This document shows, piece after piece, positions 1 to 7,211 of a DNA stretch of 13,553 bases. The notes beneath the pieces are model-generated. The model had not been told where the DNA came from. It was given only the letters and a program-made list of their open reading frames with translations, and made no database searches. The stretch spans positions 1 through 13,553 of the forward strand of contig UQFL01000049.1 in NCBI GenBank assembly GCA_900540305.1. Reading direction: 5' to 3'. The DNA is from an uncultured Oscillospiraceae bacterium (lineage in GTDB: Bacteria > Bacillota > Clostridia > Oscillospirales > Acutalibacteraceae). How positions within the stretch are numbered: the first letter of the stretch is position 1; the number at the start of each line of letters is the position of its first letter. Position numbers and translations under genes: made by a program.

Positions 1-48
1 CGAGATCAGCCTCGGTCTCGTGGGCTCGGAGATGTGTATAAGAGACAG
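1..48 (+). other. Illumina P7 / i7 index / Nextera adapter, not genomic
   Basis: Positions 1-6 (CGAGAT) match the 3' end of the Illumina P7 primer. Positions 7-14 (CAGCCTCG) are the reverse complement of the index I recall as Nextera N710 (CGAGGCTG). Positions 15-48 match the Nextera read-2 transposase adapter, ending in the 19-bp Tn5 mosaic end at 30-48. The three parts are in the exact order of a library molecule, so this is unremoved adapter at a contig end. Genomic sequence starts at about 49. The mosaic end must not be read as a natural Tn5/IS50 element. Confidence 0.97.
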
Positions 49-98
49 TTATAATGTTTATTATAAAAAGTCAACAAAAATCTAAGTTTGTTAAGATA

Positions 99-1496
99 TT
101 AATTGAGTGAATTTTTATTACTTTCGTGATGTTTAAGCGTATCACGAGCCAAGACTCCGGAAAGTACTACAAGAGAAATAAGGTTAGGTATTGCCATAAG
201 TCCGTTAGCAATATCGCTGAAAGACCACGCAATATCAAGAGCTACTACTGAGCCTACAAAAACCATAACGGCAAAAATCACTCTGTAAATGTAGCATACA
301 ATTCTCTTTTTAAAAAGATACTCAAGAGCCTTTTCACCCTGATATTCCCAACCGAGAATTGTTGAAAATGCAAACATAAGAATACCAATAGTTACAATAA
401 TTGCGCCGGGCTTTCCGAGAACTGATTCGAAAGCGGCAATAGTTAAATTTGCACCTGAAAGAAGTTCTCCGTTAGCATCAGTCATACCGATAACGCCCGA
501 AGAAGCAATTGCAAGACCAGTAATTGAGCAAACTATAATAGTATCAATAAATGTGCCGCACATATTTATGTAGCCCTGATTTACATGGCTGTCAGTAGTA
601 ACGGACGAAGCTGTAATTGCGGCTGAACCGAGACCGGCTTCATTTGAGAACACACCGCGTGCTACGCCGTATCTGACACTCTGCATAACTGAAACGGTTA
701 TAGTTCCTGCCACACCGCCTGCAACAGCTTTTCCGCCGAACGCCATAGACCAAATGGTTGCTAAACCTGCGGGAACATTTTTATAGTTACATCCGATTAC
801 GATAAGACCTGCAATAATATAGAACGCAGCCATAGCAGGAACCAAAACAGAAGATACCTTTGATATTGATTTAATTCCGCCGAAAATTATTATTGCAGTG
901 AATACGGCAAGTACTGTTCCCGTAACCCATGAAGGAACAGTGAAAGTTTGATTCATTGATGATGAAATTGAGTTTGCCTGCGACAGATTTCCTATGCCGA
1001 ATGACGCCATTACAGTAAACACCGCAAAAGCACCGGCGAGAAACATTGCAAAACCTTTATGCTTAAACGCATTCTTAATAGTATACATAGGTCCGCCGCA
1101 CATTTCGCCCTTTTCATTTGTTTCCCTATACTTAATGGCGAGAGCACATTCTGCGTATTTTGTTGAAATACCAAAAGCGGCAGCAATCCACATCCAAACA
1201 AGTGCGCCGGGGCCGCCTGTAATCATAGCAGTTGCAACACCTACGATGTTACCTGTGCCGATAGTGCCTGCAAGAGCAGTCATAAGCGCTGAGAAAGGCG
1301 AAATATCGCCCTTGCCCTTATCCGTTCTTCTTGACTCGGGGCTGAATACCATTTTCAATGAACGGGGTAAATAACGCCAAGGGAGAAATTTTAAGCGAAT
1401 TGTAAGAAAAATACCTGTTCCCACAAGCAAAACGAGTGTAACGGGACCCCATACAAAGCTATCTATTTTTCCCAAAATTTCCGAAAGTAAATCCAT
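99..1496 (-). CDS. Alanine/glycine:cation symporter, AGCS family
   Basis: A 465-residue polytopic membrane protein of usual length for the sodium:alanine symporter (AGCS, AlsT/DagA-like) family, which takes up alanine or glycine with Na+ or H+. Family signatures are visible: TALAGTIGTGNIVGVATA at about residues 73-90, GGPGALVWMW at 94-103, GGPMYT at 134-139 and NEAGLGSAAI from about 285. About ten hydrophobic segments span the protein. GTG at 1499 is also in frame, but an AGAGG ribosome site lies 7 nt before the ATG at 1496 and only 4 nt before the GTG, so I chose the ATG. The gene follows the second ABC gene by 29 nt with no hairpin between, so it is probably the last gene of that transcript. 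No terminator is visible before the adapter junction. Family is certain; substrate (Ala or Gly) is inferred. Confidence 0.93.
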   Translation of the reverse strand: MDLLSEILGKIDSFVWGPVTLVLLVGTGIFLTIRLKFLPWRYLPRSLKMVFSPESRRTDKGKGDISPFSALMTALAGTIGTGNIVGVATAMITGGPGALVWMWIAAAFGISTKYAECALAIKYRETNEKGEMCGGPMYTIKNAFKHKGFAMFLAGAFAVFTVMASFGIGNLSQANSISSSMNQTFTVPSWVTGTVLAVFTAIIIFGGIKSISKVSSVLVPAMAAFYIIAGLIVIGCNYKNVPAGLATIWSMAFGGKAVAGGVAGTITVSVMQSVRYGVARGVFSNEAGLGSAAITASSVTTDSHVNQGYINMCGTFIDTIIVCSITGLAIASSGVIGMTDANGELLSGANLTIAAFESVLGKPGAIIVTIGILMFAFSTILGWEYQGEKALEYLFKKRIVCYIYRVIFAVMVFVGSVVALDIAWSFSDIANGLMAIPNLISLVVLSGVLARDTLKHHESNKNSLN

Positions 1497-1525
1497 CACA
1501 AAACCTCTTTCTTATAATTTGTGTT

Positions 1526-3268
1526 TTATCTTTCAAGTCCGCTGAACTGACTGTTATAAAGATTATAATAAAATCCTTTTTTATCAAGCAACTCTGTATG
1601 AGTTCCTTTTTCGATAACCGAACCGTTATTCATTACAAGAATCATATCTGCGTTTTTAATAGTTGAAAGACGGTGTGCAACAATAAATGTTGTTTTGCCT
1701 TTCATAAGAATTTCAAACGCTTTCTGTATTCTTATTTCCGTTCTTGTGTCGATACTTGAAGTTGCTTCATCAAGAATTAGCATAGGCGGGTTAACAAGCA
1801 TAAGTCTTGTAATACACAAAAGCTGTTTTTGACCCTGAGACAGATTTCCTCCGTCCATACCTATATATGTGTTGTATCCGTCAGGCATTCTCTTAATGAA
1901 AGAATGTGAATGAGCTTTTTTAGCAGCCTCAACAACTTCTTCCATAGAGGCGTCAGGCTTACCCATTTTGATATTATCCAAAATAGTACCTGATTTCAGC
2001 CAAGTATCCTGAAGCACCATTCCAAATGATGAGCGAAGTGATTTAACATTTATTTTGGAGTAGCCCACAGAATCCGCAAATATCTCACCGCTGTTGACAT
2101 CATAAAACTTCATAAGAAGATTGATAAGGGTTGTTTTTCCGCAGCCTGTAGGCCCTACTATCGCAACTCTCATTCCCTGTTTAACATTTATACTGAGATT
2201 TTCAATAAGCTTCTTATCTGCAGTATAACTGAAGCTTACATTTTCAACATCAATATTACCTTTGACATCTGTAAGTTTTACGCTGTCTTCAGTGTCTTGT
2301 TTAACCTCTTTTTCTTCAATAAGGTCTATAAGTCTTCCTGCACAGGCAATAGCGTTTTGAAGTTCCGTAACTACGCCGCTGATTTCGTTGAACGGTTTAG
2401 TATACTGAGTTGCATACGCAAGGAAACTTGATAAAATACCAACCGTTATATTTCCTCTTATTGCAAGAAAAGCACCGAAAAGTGCAACAGCGGCATAAAC
2501 AACGCTGTTTACAAATCTTGTTGCAGGGTTTGATATTGATGAATAAAAAGTTGCGTCTAAAGAATATTTACTGAGTTTGTCGTTTATCTCTTCAAATTTA
2601 GTCTGATTTTCGGATTTGTGACCGTAAGCTTCCGTTACTTTCTGATTTGTAATCATTTCATCAACGAAAGCAGTTTGATCTCCCCTCGCCTCACTTTGCA
2701 GACGGAACATTTTATATGTTCTCTTTGCAATAAAGCGGGCAATCAAAAATGACATCGGAGTGAGAACTACTACAACAAGCGCAATCCAGAAATTAATATA
2801 AATCATAAACGCAAGCGTTCCGATAATTGTTACAACACCCGTGAATAACTGTGTAAATCCCATTAAAAGACCGTCAGCAAGCATATCTGCGTCAGCGATT
2901 ACTTTACTTACTGTTACACCGCTTGGGTGAGTATCCAGATAACCGAACGGAAGCACCTGTATTTTTCTGAATGCTTTGTTTCTCATATCACGAACAACAT
3001 TAAATGTTATGCGGTTATTGAGAACATTCATAACCCACTGCAAAACCGCCGTTATAAGAACGATTATGCAAATCTTTATGAGAATAGCCGTCATTGAATC
3101 AAAATCAACATTACCCTTGCCCACAATAAAATCTATTGCCTGACCGATGAGGATAGGAACATATAATGTCAAAAGCGCAGAGGCTGTTGCGCAGGCTATT
3201 GAAACAAAAACAAGATATTTGTATCGTCCTATATATTTCAAAACTTTGGAAAGAATTTTTTTATTCAT
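1526..3268 (-). CDS. ABC exporter half-transporter, subunit with the catalytic Walker B Glu
   Basis: A 580-residue fusion of an N-terminal six-helix membrane domain (about 1-310) and a C-terminal ATPase domain (about 335-575), as in multidrug-type ABC exporters. Visible motifs: Walker A GPTGCGKTT at 372-380, Q-loop Gln420, signature LSQGQ at 476-480 (variant of LSGGQ), Walker B MLILDE with Asp500 and catalytic Glu501, and switch His532. With the gene just upstream it should form a heterodimer. In such pairs this subunit's Walker A/B faces the partner's normal LSGGQ (active site), while its own altered signature completes the partner's degenerate site. The frame is open up to 3340, but that would overlap the previous gene by 71 nt. 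ATG 3268 has a perfect AAAGGAGG 9 nt upstream and starts 1 nt after the preceding stop. Substrate cannot be told; drugs, peptides or lipids are all possible. Confidence 0.94.
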   Translation of the reverse strand: MNKKILSKVLKYIGRYKYLVFVSIACATASALLTLYVPILIGQAIDFIVGKGNVDFDSMTAILIKICIIVLITAVLQWVMNVLNNRITFNVVRDMRNKAFRKIQVLPFGYLDTHPSGVTVSKVIADADMLADGLLMGFTQLFTGVVTIIGTLAFMIYINFWIALVVVVLTPMSFLIARFIAKRTYKMFRLQSEARGDQTAFVDEMITNQKVTEAYGHKSENQTKFEEINDKLSKYSLDATFYSSISNPATRFVNSVVYAAVALFGAFLAIRGNITVGILSSFLAYATQYTKPFNEISGVVTELQNAIACAGRLIDLIEEKEVKQDTEDSVKLTDVKGNIDVENVSFSYTADKKLIENLSINVKQGMRVAIVGPTGCGKTTLINLLMKFYDVNSGEIFADSVGYSKINVKSLRSSFGMVLQDTWLKSGTILDNIKMGKPDASMEEVVEAAKKAHSHSFIKRMPDGYNTYIGMDGGNLSQGQKQLLCITRLMLVNPPMLILDEATSSIDTRTEIRIQKAFEILMKGKTTFIVAHRLSTIKNADMILVMNNGSVIEKGTHTELLDKKGFYYNLYNSQFSGLER

Positions 3269-3269
3269 A

Positions 3270-4985
3270 TCACTGCGCCTCCTTTCCGAACTGTGATTCA
3301 TAAATTTCTCTGTAAACCTCACAGTTTTCAAGGAGTTCATCGTGTTTTCCTGCGCCTACACATTCACCGTCGTCAAGCACGAGAATAAGGTCTGCAAACA
3401 TAACGGATGACGCTCTTTGGCTGACTATAAACACAGTCGGCTTATAATCAAGTTTCAGTATTTCTTTGCGCATAGCCGCTTCAGTAGCAAAATCAAGCGC
3501 AGAAGAGCTATCGTCAAGAACAAGAATTTCAGGTTTTCTCACAAGCGCTCTTGCAACGGAAAGCCTTTGCCTTTGACCACCCGAAAGATTCCCGCCGTTT
3601 TGCGATATCTTTGTGTCAAGTCCGCCCTTCTCAAGCACGGTTTGGAGCACTTGAGCTTTATCAAGCGCGTCAAGCATTTCCTCATCAGTTGCGTTTGCAT
3701 TACCCCATTTAAGGTTTTCTCGAACGGTACCTTTAAACAAAACTGCCTTTTGAAGCACAAAACCTATTTTATTTCTCAATTCATCGGGATTTTGCGATTT
3801 TACATCAACGCCGTTGACATAAACAGTTCCGCCCGTAGCATCGTAAAAATGCGGAATCAGCGAAACGAGCGTTGATTTTCCGCTTCCTGTACCGCCTATT
3901 ACACCTATTACAGAGCCCTTCTTTGCCTTGAATGAAACATTTTTAAGTGAGTCCTCTGATGCGCCCTGATACTTGATTGAAACATTATCAAAAAATACTG
4001 CGCTGTCATCAGCTTTTACAACATTTTCGTTATGTTCAAGCGTATTTTTAAGTTCAAATACTTTTTCTATTCTCGCAGCGCACGCAAGACCCTTCGTTAC
4101 AGTGATTATAAGATTTGCGAGTTTTATTAGCTCAACTAAAATCTGGCTCATATAGTTGTAGAGAGCAACTACCTGACCCTGTGAGAGCTCGCCTATATTA
4201 ACTCTTACAGCACCCACATAAACAAGCACTACGATTGCAACATTGATGATGATATAGGTGAGCGGATTCATCATAGCGGAAATTCTGCCGACCGCTTTTT
4301 GAAGATGCGAAAGTAATTTATTTTGCTTTTCAAAGGATTCAATTTCGCTTTCTTCGCTTGTAAACGCCCTAACAACTCTTGCACCTGTTAAGTTTTCACG
4401 TGTTTTCTGCGTAACGCTGTCAAGTTCATTTTGAATTTCTCTGTATTTCGGGATGGTATATTTCATAATTCCGAAAACAACAAATGACAAAAGCGGAATT
4501 GTTACAAGAAAAACGAGTGCACATTTTACATCAACTGTAAACGCCATTATCATTGCGCCGAAAACGATAAACGGACTTCTCAAGAAAAGTCTGAGAACCA
4601 TATTTACCCCGTTTTGAACCTGCGTTGTGTCATTAGTCATTATGGTGACAAATGTTGATGTACCCATATTGTCAAGTTCGGAGAATGAGAGGGACTGAAT
4701 TTTAGCAAACAAATCGTTTCTCATTTCCCTGCCGAAACCTGCCGCGGCTTTTGCGGCAAAATACTGCGCAGTTATTGACGCAACCATACCGACAATGGCA
4801 AGTACAATCAAAATTACGGCGTCTGAAATGATTTTTCCGCTGTCATTTTTAAGAATACCGTTATCAATTATTGAAGCCACAACAAGCGGTACGATAAGTT
4901 CAAACAACGCTTCAAGCATTTTGAATGCCGGAGCAAAAAAAGATTCTTTCTTGTAATTTTTTAAATATTTTAGCAAACTTTTCAT
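3270..4985 (-). CDS. ABC exporter half-transporter, subunit with degenerate ATP site
   Basis: A 571-residue membrane/ATPase fusion, first gene of the minus-strand cluster. The membrane domain covers about 1-305 and the nucleotide-binding domain about 328-565. Motifs: Walker A GGTGSGKST at 364-372, Q-loop Gln412, normal signature LSGGQ at 467-471, Walker B ILVLDD with Asp492 where the catalytic Glu should be, and Gln523 where the switch His should be (VSQR). Loss of both catalytic residues, with an intact LSGGQ, is the pattern of the degenerate-site half in heterodimeric exporters such as BmrC or TM287. The neighbouring 580-residue subunit supplies the complementary pattern. The start ATG has only a weak GAG-type ribosome site about 11 nt upstream, but the protein begins as expected for the family and a TTGACA promoter lies about 70 nt upstream. 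Transported substrate unknown. Confidence 0.93.
   Translation of the reverse strand: MKSLLKYLKNYKKESFFAPAFKMLEALFELIVPLVVASIIDNGILKNDSGKIISDAVILIVLAIVGMVASITAQYFAAKAAAGFGREMRNDLFAKIQSLSFSELDNMGTSTFVTIMTNDTTQVQNGVNMVLRLFLRSPFIVFGAMIMAFTVDVKCALVFLVTIPLLSFVVFGIMKYTIPKYREIQNELDSVTQKTRENLTGARVVRAFTSEESEIESFEKQNKLLSHLQKAVGRISAMMNPLTYIIINVAIVVLVYVGAVRVNIGELSQGQVVALYNYMSQILVELIKLANLIITVTKGLACAARIEKVFELKNTLEHNENVVKADDSAVFFDNVSIKYQGASEDSLKNVSFKAKKGSVIGVIGGTGSGKSTLVSLIPHFYDATGGTVYVNGVDVKSQNPDELRNKIGFVLQKAVLFKGTVRENLKWGNANATDEEMLDALDKAQVLQTVLEKGGLDTKISQNGGNLSGGQRQRLSVARALVRKPEILVLDDSSSALDFATEAAMRKEILKLDYKPTVFIVSQRASSVMFADLILVLDDGECVGAGKHDELLENCEVYREIYESQFGKEAQ
3278..3285 (-). promoter_or_regulatory. Consensus ribosome binding site for the second ABC gene
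   Basis: AAAGGAGG on the minus strand, 9 nt before the ATG at 3268, lies inside the last codons of the upstream ABC gene. It fixes the downstream start and, with the 1-nt stop-to-start gap, points to translational coupling of the two half-transporters. Confidence 0.9.
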
Positions 4986-5032
4986 TAAATAACACTCGCT
5001 GTTTTGTTAAAAATCTATTAATACAAATGTAT

Positions 5033-5061
5033 ATACTATAATAATTTTATAAATATGTCAA
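5033..5061 (-). promoter_or_regulatory. Sigma-A-type promoter of the ABC/AGCS cluster
   Basis: On the minus strand a perfect -35 box TTGACA (5061-5056) is followed after 17 nt by TAGTAT (5038-5033), or after 15 nt by TATAGT (5040-5035). Transcription would start near 5026, giving a 5' leader of about 40 nt before the ATG at 4985. It lies just downstream of the tRNA-Leu terminator, so the cluster does not depend on tRNA read-through. Confidence 0.7.
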
Positions 5062-5076
5062 TCGTAAATGTTGAAA

Positions 5077-5110
5077 CAAAAAAACAGCTCCCAAAAATGA
5101 GAGCTGTTTT
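5077..5110 (-). terminator. Rho-independent terminator of tRNA-Leu
   Basis: Plus-strand 5081-5090 (AAAACAGCTC) and 5101-5110 (GAGCTGTTTT) are perfect inverted repeats around a 10-nt loop. Read on the minus strand, the stem begins directly after the tRNA CCA end and is followed by a run of seven T, so it ends the tRNA transcript. An A-rich left arm and T-rich right arm would allow some termination on the plus strand too. Confidence 0.85.
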
Positions 5111-5198
5111 TGGTGCGGACGATGGGAGTTGAACCCACAAGGAAGCAATATCCACAGGAGTCTGAGACCTGCGCGTCTGCCAATTCCGCCACATCCGC
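5111..5198 (-). tRNA. tRNA-Leu, anticodon CAG
   Basis: An 88-nt class II tRNA with encoded CCA (5113-5111). The acceptor stem GCGGATG pairs with CGTCCGC (one T-G wobble). The D-arm contains AATTGGCAGA between GCG and CGC, as in other leucine tRNAs. The anticodon loop CTCAGAC reads CAG (5164-5162), decoding CUG, with U33 and A37 in the expected places. There is a long variable arm, and the T-arm is GTGGG-TTCAACT-CCCAT. The anticodon stem CAGGT/TCCTG has a T-T mismatch at its inner pair. The gene has its own promoter and terminator and no neighbouring tRNAs. Leu identity is firm from the architecture; the anticodon follows from loop alignment. Confidence 0.95.
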
Positions 5199-5209
5199 AT
5201 AACAACGGT

Positions 5210-5238
5210 ATATTAACACAAGTGACTTGAAAAGTCAA
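5210..5238 (-). promoter_or_regulatory. Promoter of tRNA-Leu
   Basis: Minus strand TTGACT (5238-5233), 17-nt spacer, TAATAT (5215-5210). The predicted start near 5203 would leave a leader of only about 5 nt before tRNA position 1, a common layout for tRNA genes. The -35 matches the consensus at five of six bases, the -10 at four of six. Confidence 0.6.
5223..5237. repeat. Perfect inverted repeat between divergent -35 boxes
   Basis: TGACTT-gaa-AAGTCA is a 6-bp perfect dyad with a 3-nt centre, covering the back-to-back -35 boxes of the tRNA-Leu promoter and the plus-strand promoter. Part of the symmetry comes from two opposed TTGA-type boxes; it could also be a small operator. No binding protein is suggested by the sequence. 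Confidence 0.4.
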
Positions 5239-5255
5239 ATCCAATATAATATAAT
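5227..5255 (+). promoter_or_regulatory. Near-consensus sigma-A promoter for the membrane protein/decarboxylase pair
   Basis: TTGAAA (5227-5232), exactly 17 nt, then perfect TATAAT (5250-5255). Transcription would begin near 5262, about 30 nt before the ATG at 5292. This rules against translation from the in-frame TTG at 5265. The -35 box touches the -35 box of the opposite tRNA promoter. Confidence 0.8.
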
Positions 5256-5291
5256 TATTGGAAATTGAAAGGATTTTTATTAAGAGGAAAT

Positions 5292-5861
5292 ATGAATAAA
5301 TACATTGTCTTAATACTAAGCATTTTAGCAGTATTTTATACGCTTTGGTTTACGAGTTTCGGGAGCCTTACTGAAAATTCAGGGGCGCTTTCAAAAACAG
5401 GTCTTGCCCACCCTGTGTTATTCATTATTTGGGGAATACTTGTTTTTACTGCTCTATATTGGGGTATTATTACACTATACAGAAAGCTTTTACCAAAAAA
5501 CAAAGTATACATAATTCTAACTGTTTTGGCGTTACTCGGAATGATTCTAACTCTTTCGTGCAGATTTGATTACAGCGTAAAAGCTGAATATTATCTTCAC
5601 TGCGCAGGTTCTCTTACTTTTTCTGTTGCCACGGGGGTTTGTATATTTTTGCTTTATCTGCTTAATTCCAAAAAAGGGGCGTTTTATTCCGTTATATGCA
5701 CAGCGGTAGGCGTAATACTTATTGCCGATTTAGTTTTACTGCTGATATTCCAGGAGAGCGCTCTTGTTGAAGCCGTTCCCGTTGTTTTCGGTCTTATTAT
5801 CATACCTATAACTGTTTTCAAAGTAAATGCAAAAAAGGAAAAAATATATGCTTCACGATAA
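5292..5861 (+). CDS. Six-helix membrane protein of unknown function
   Basis: A 189-residue, very hydrophobic protein that I do not recognise as a named family. Six likely membrane helices lie at about 4-23, 42-63, 71-90, 101-125, 129-153 and 158-176. A short non-hydrophobic loop (24-40) joins helices 1 and 2, and the C-terminal tail is Lys-rich, so the C-terminus is probably cytoplasmic. No cleavable signal peptide or catalytic motif is evident. A small conserved-looking Cys/His patch (SCRFD at 89-93 and YLHC at 101-104) lies around the helix 3-4 loop. The start ATG 5292 has AAGAGG 4 nt upstream; an earlier TTG at 5265 is too close to the predicted transcript start. It overlaps the next gene by 14 nt, so the two are co-transcribed. 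A transporter or membrane-anchor role linked to the decarboxylase is possible but unproven. Confidence 0.85.
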   Translation: MNKYIVLILSILAVFYTLWFTSFGSLTENSGALSKTGLAHPVLFIIWGILVFTALYWGIITLYRKLLPKNKVYIILTVLALLGMILTLSCRFDYSVKAEYYLHCAGSLTFSVATGVCIFLLYLLNSKKGAFYSVICTAVGVILIADLVLLLIFQESALVEAVPVVFGLIIIPITVFKVNAKKEKIYASR

Positions 5862-7164
5862 ACTAAAAGAGCTTGACAGATACCCGTTTCATATGCCGGG
5901 GCACAAGCGAAATCAAAAATTCAATATAGCCGGAAGCGAAATTGATATTACTGAAATAGACGGATTTGACAATCTGCACTGCCCCAAGGGTGTTATTGCT
6001 CAAACAGAAAAACAACTTTCCGAGATTTACAAAAGCAAACATTCTTTTATGCTCATTAACGGAACTACCGTTGGCATATTAAGCGCAGTTTTTGCAGTCT
6101 TAAACGAGGGCGATACCGTGATTGTAGCTGTAAACTGTCACAAAAGCGTATTCAACGCATGCCTGCTCAGAAAATTACAAATAGTATTATTATATCCCAA
6201 TTTTGATAAGGACAACGGATTTTATAAATCCATTTCTCAAGAGGAAGTTGACAGAGTTTGCAGGGAGCATAAAGAAGCCAAGGCGGTTATAATTACATCC
6301 CCGACATATGAGGGTTATGTAAGCAACATCAGCTGTACTCTGCCGATTATCGTAGACTGCGCTCACGGCGCACACTTTTCTCTCGGCAAGTTTCCTAATT
6401 ATCCAAACGGTGATATTGTCATATCAAGTCTTCATAAAACATTGCCCGCTTTAACGCAATGTGCTGTTGCAAATATATACAATGAGGAATATACTGACAA
6501 GGTAAAATATTATCTTGATATATTTGAGACAAGCAGCCCCAGTTATGTTCTTATGAATTCAGTTTCCATGTGCGCTGATTACATTAAAAACAACGCAGAT
6601 GATTTCACCAAATTTTGCAAATCACTTGAAAAATTTTATAAAAACACTCATCTTAGCAATCTAAACCTTATTATCTCCGATGACATAAGCAAAATAATTA
6701 TATCAACATATAAATGTAATATTAACGGGGAAAAACTTGCTGAGATTTTAAGGCTTGATTATAATTTTGAACCTGAAATGGTTAGCAGTGAATATGTGCT
6801 TTTAATAACCACTGTTGCTGACAGTGAAGATATATTAAATAAACTTTCCGATTGTCTTTGCGAAATAGACTCAAAGTTGAAAGCAAAGCAAAAACCACCG
6901 TTCTGCGAAAGTAAAAAAAGCCGAGAAAAACTCACAATCACGCTGTCAGATTTATTTGAAAAAAGTGAATTAATTAATTCAGCAGGCAAAATTTGCAACG
7001 AATTTGTTTATGCATACCCGCCCGATATACCTGTTTTATTCCCGGGAAAAAAGATTGAGGACAGCGATATTAATCAAATATTAAGGCTTTATGAAAGCGG
7101 TGTAAATCTTATCAGCGACAGCGATTTACTTCCCCGATATATATTGACAAAAAAGGATTATTAA
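5848..7164 (+). CDS. Short Orn/Lys/Arg decarboxylase-family PLP enzyme
   Basis: A 438-residue fold-type I PLP enzyme of the basic amino acid decarboxylase family. It lacks the wing domain of the large inducible enzymes and is close in size to the short Firmicutes forms (B. subtilis SpeA/YaaO type). Motifs: PFHMPGHKR at 13-21, NGTTVG at 71-76, CHKS at 97-100, SPTYEG at 151-156, cofactor-binding Asp170 with His173 in DCAHGAH, and the Schiff-base Lys197 in SSLHKTLPALTQ. A C-terminal YPPDIP-type motif is also present. The likely reaction is decarboxylation of arginine, lysine or ornithine to a polyamine precursor in the cytoplasm; substrate cannot be assigned. ATG 5848 has AAAGGA about 8 nt upstream; an in-frame ATG at 5827 lacks a good site and would lengthen the overlap with the membrane protein. 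Its last codons contain the -35 box of the SCIFF promoter. Confidence 0.9.
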   Translation: MLHDKLKELDRYPFHMPGHKRNQKFNIAGSEIDITEIDGFDNLHCPKGVIAQTEKQLSEIYKSKHSFMLINGTTVGILSAVFAVLNEGDTVIVAVNCHKSVFNACLLRKLQIVLLYPNFDKDNGFYKSISQEEVDRVCREHKEAKAVIITSPTYEGYVSNISCTLPIIVDCAHGAHFSLGKFPNYPNGDIVISSLHKTLPALTQCAVANIYNEEYTDKVKYYLDIFETSSPSYVLMNSVSMCADYIKNNADDFTKFCKSLEKFYKNTHLSNLNLIISDDISKIIISTYKCNINGEKLAEILRLDYNFEPEMVSSEYVLLITTVADSEDILNKLSDCLCEIDSKLKAKQKPPFCESKKSREKLTITLSDLFEKSELINSAGKICNEFVYAYPPDIPVLFPGKKIEDSDINQILRLYESGVNLISDSDLLPRYILTKKDY

Positions 7165-7172
7165 TATAAAAT
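7144..7172 (+). promoter_or_regulatory. Promoter of the SCIFF locus, -35 box inside the decarboxylase gene
   Basis: Perfect TTGACA (7144-7149), 17-nt spacer, TAAAAT (7167-7172, five of six). The -35 box is within the last codons of the decarboxylase gene. Transcription would start near 7179, giving a 33-nt leader to the ATG at 7212. This excludes the in-frame ATG at 7173 as a start on this transcript. Confidence 0.7.
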
Positions 7173-7211
7173 ATGTATACAGTTAATAATAAGAAACGAG
7201 GTAGTATTAAT

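Noticed and set aside
30..48. Tn5 mosaic end suggesting a transposon
   Set aside because: It is part of a complete Nextera library adapter, preceded by the index and P7 end; no transposase gene is present.
49..66. Inverted repeat TTATAAT-gttt-ATTATAA next to the adapter
   Set aside because: Only A and T pairs, no following T-run on the strand of the symporter gene, and chance palindromes are common in such AT-rich DNA.
994..1374. 126-codon plus-strand frame opposite the symporter
   Set aside because: Antisense shadow of conserved AGCS motifs; no ribosome site or promoter supports it.
1497..1499. GTG as start of the symporter
   Set aside because: Only 4 nt from the ribosome site; the adjacent ATG has the better 7-nt spacing.
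3269..3340. N-terminal extension of the second ABC subunit
   Set aside because: It would overlap the previous gene by 71 nt, while ATG 3268 has a perfect ribosome site and the normal family N-terminus.
5047..5244. 65-codon open frame on the minus strand starting MDLTFQ
   Set aside because: It runs through the tRNA-Leu gene and its terminator; the GCGGIGRRAGLR-like translation is the usual product of reading a tRNA as protein.
7173..7211. 13-residue N-terminal extension of the SCIFF precursor
   Set aside because: The ATG at 7173 lies before the predicted transcript start and has no ribosome site; known SCIFFs begin at the MK..NTL region.
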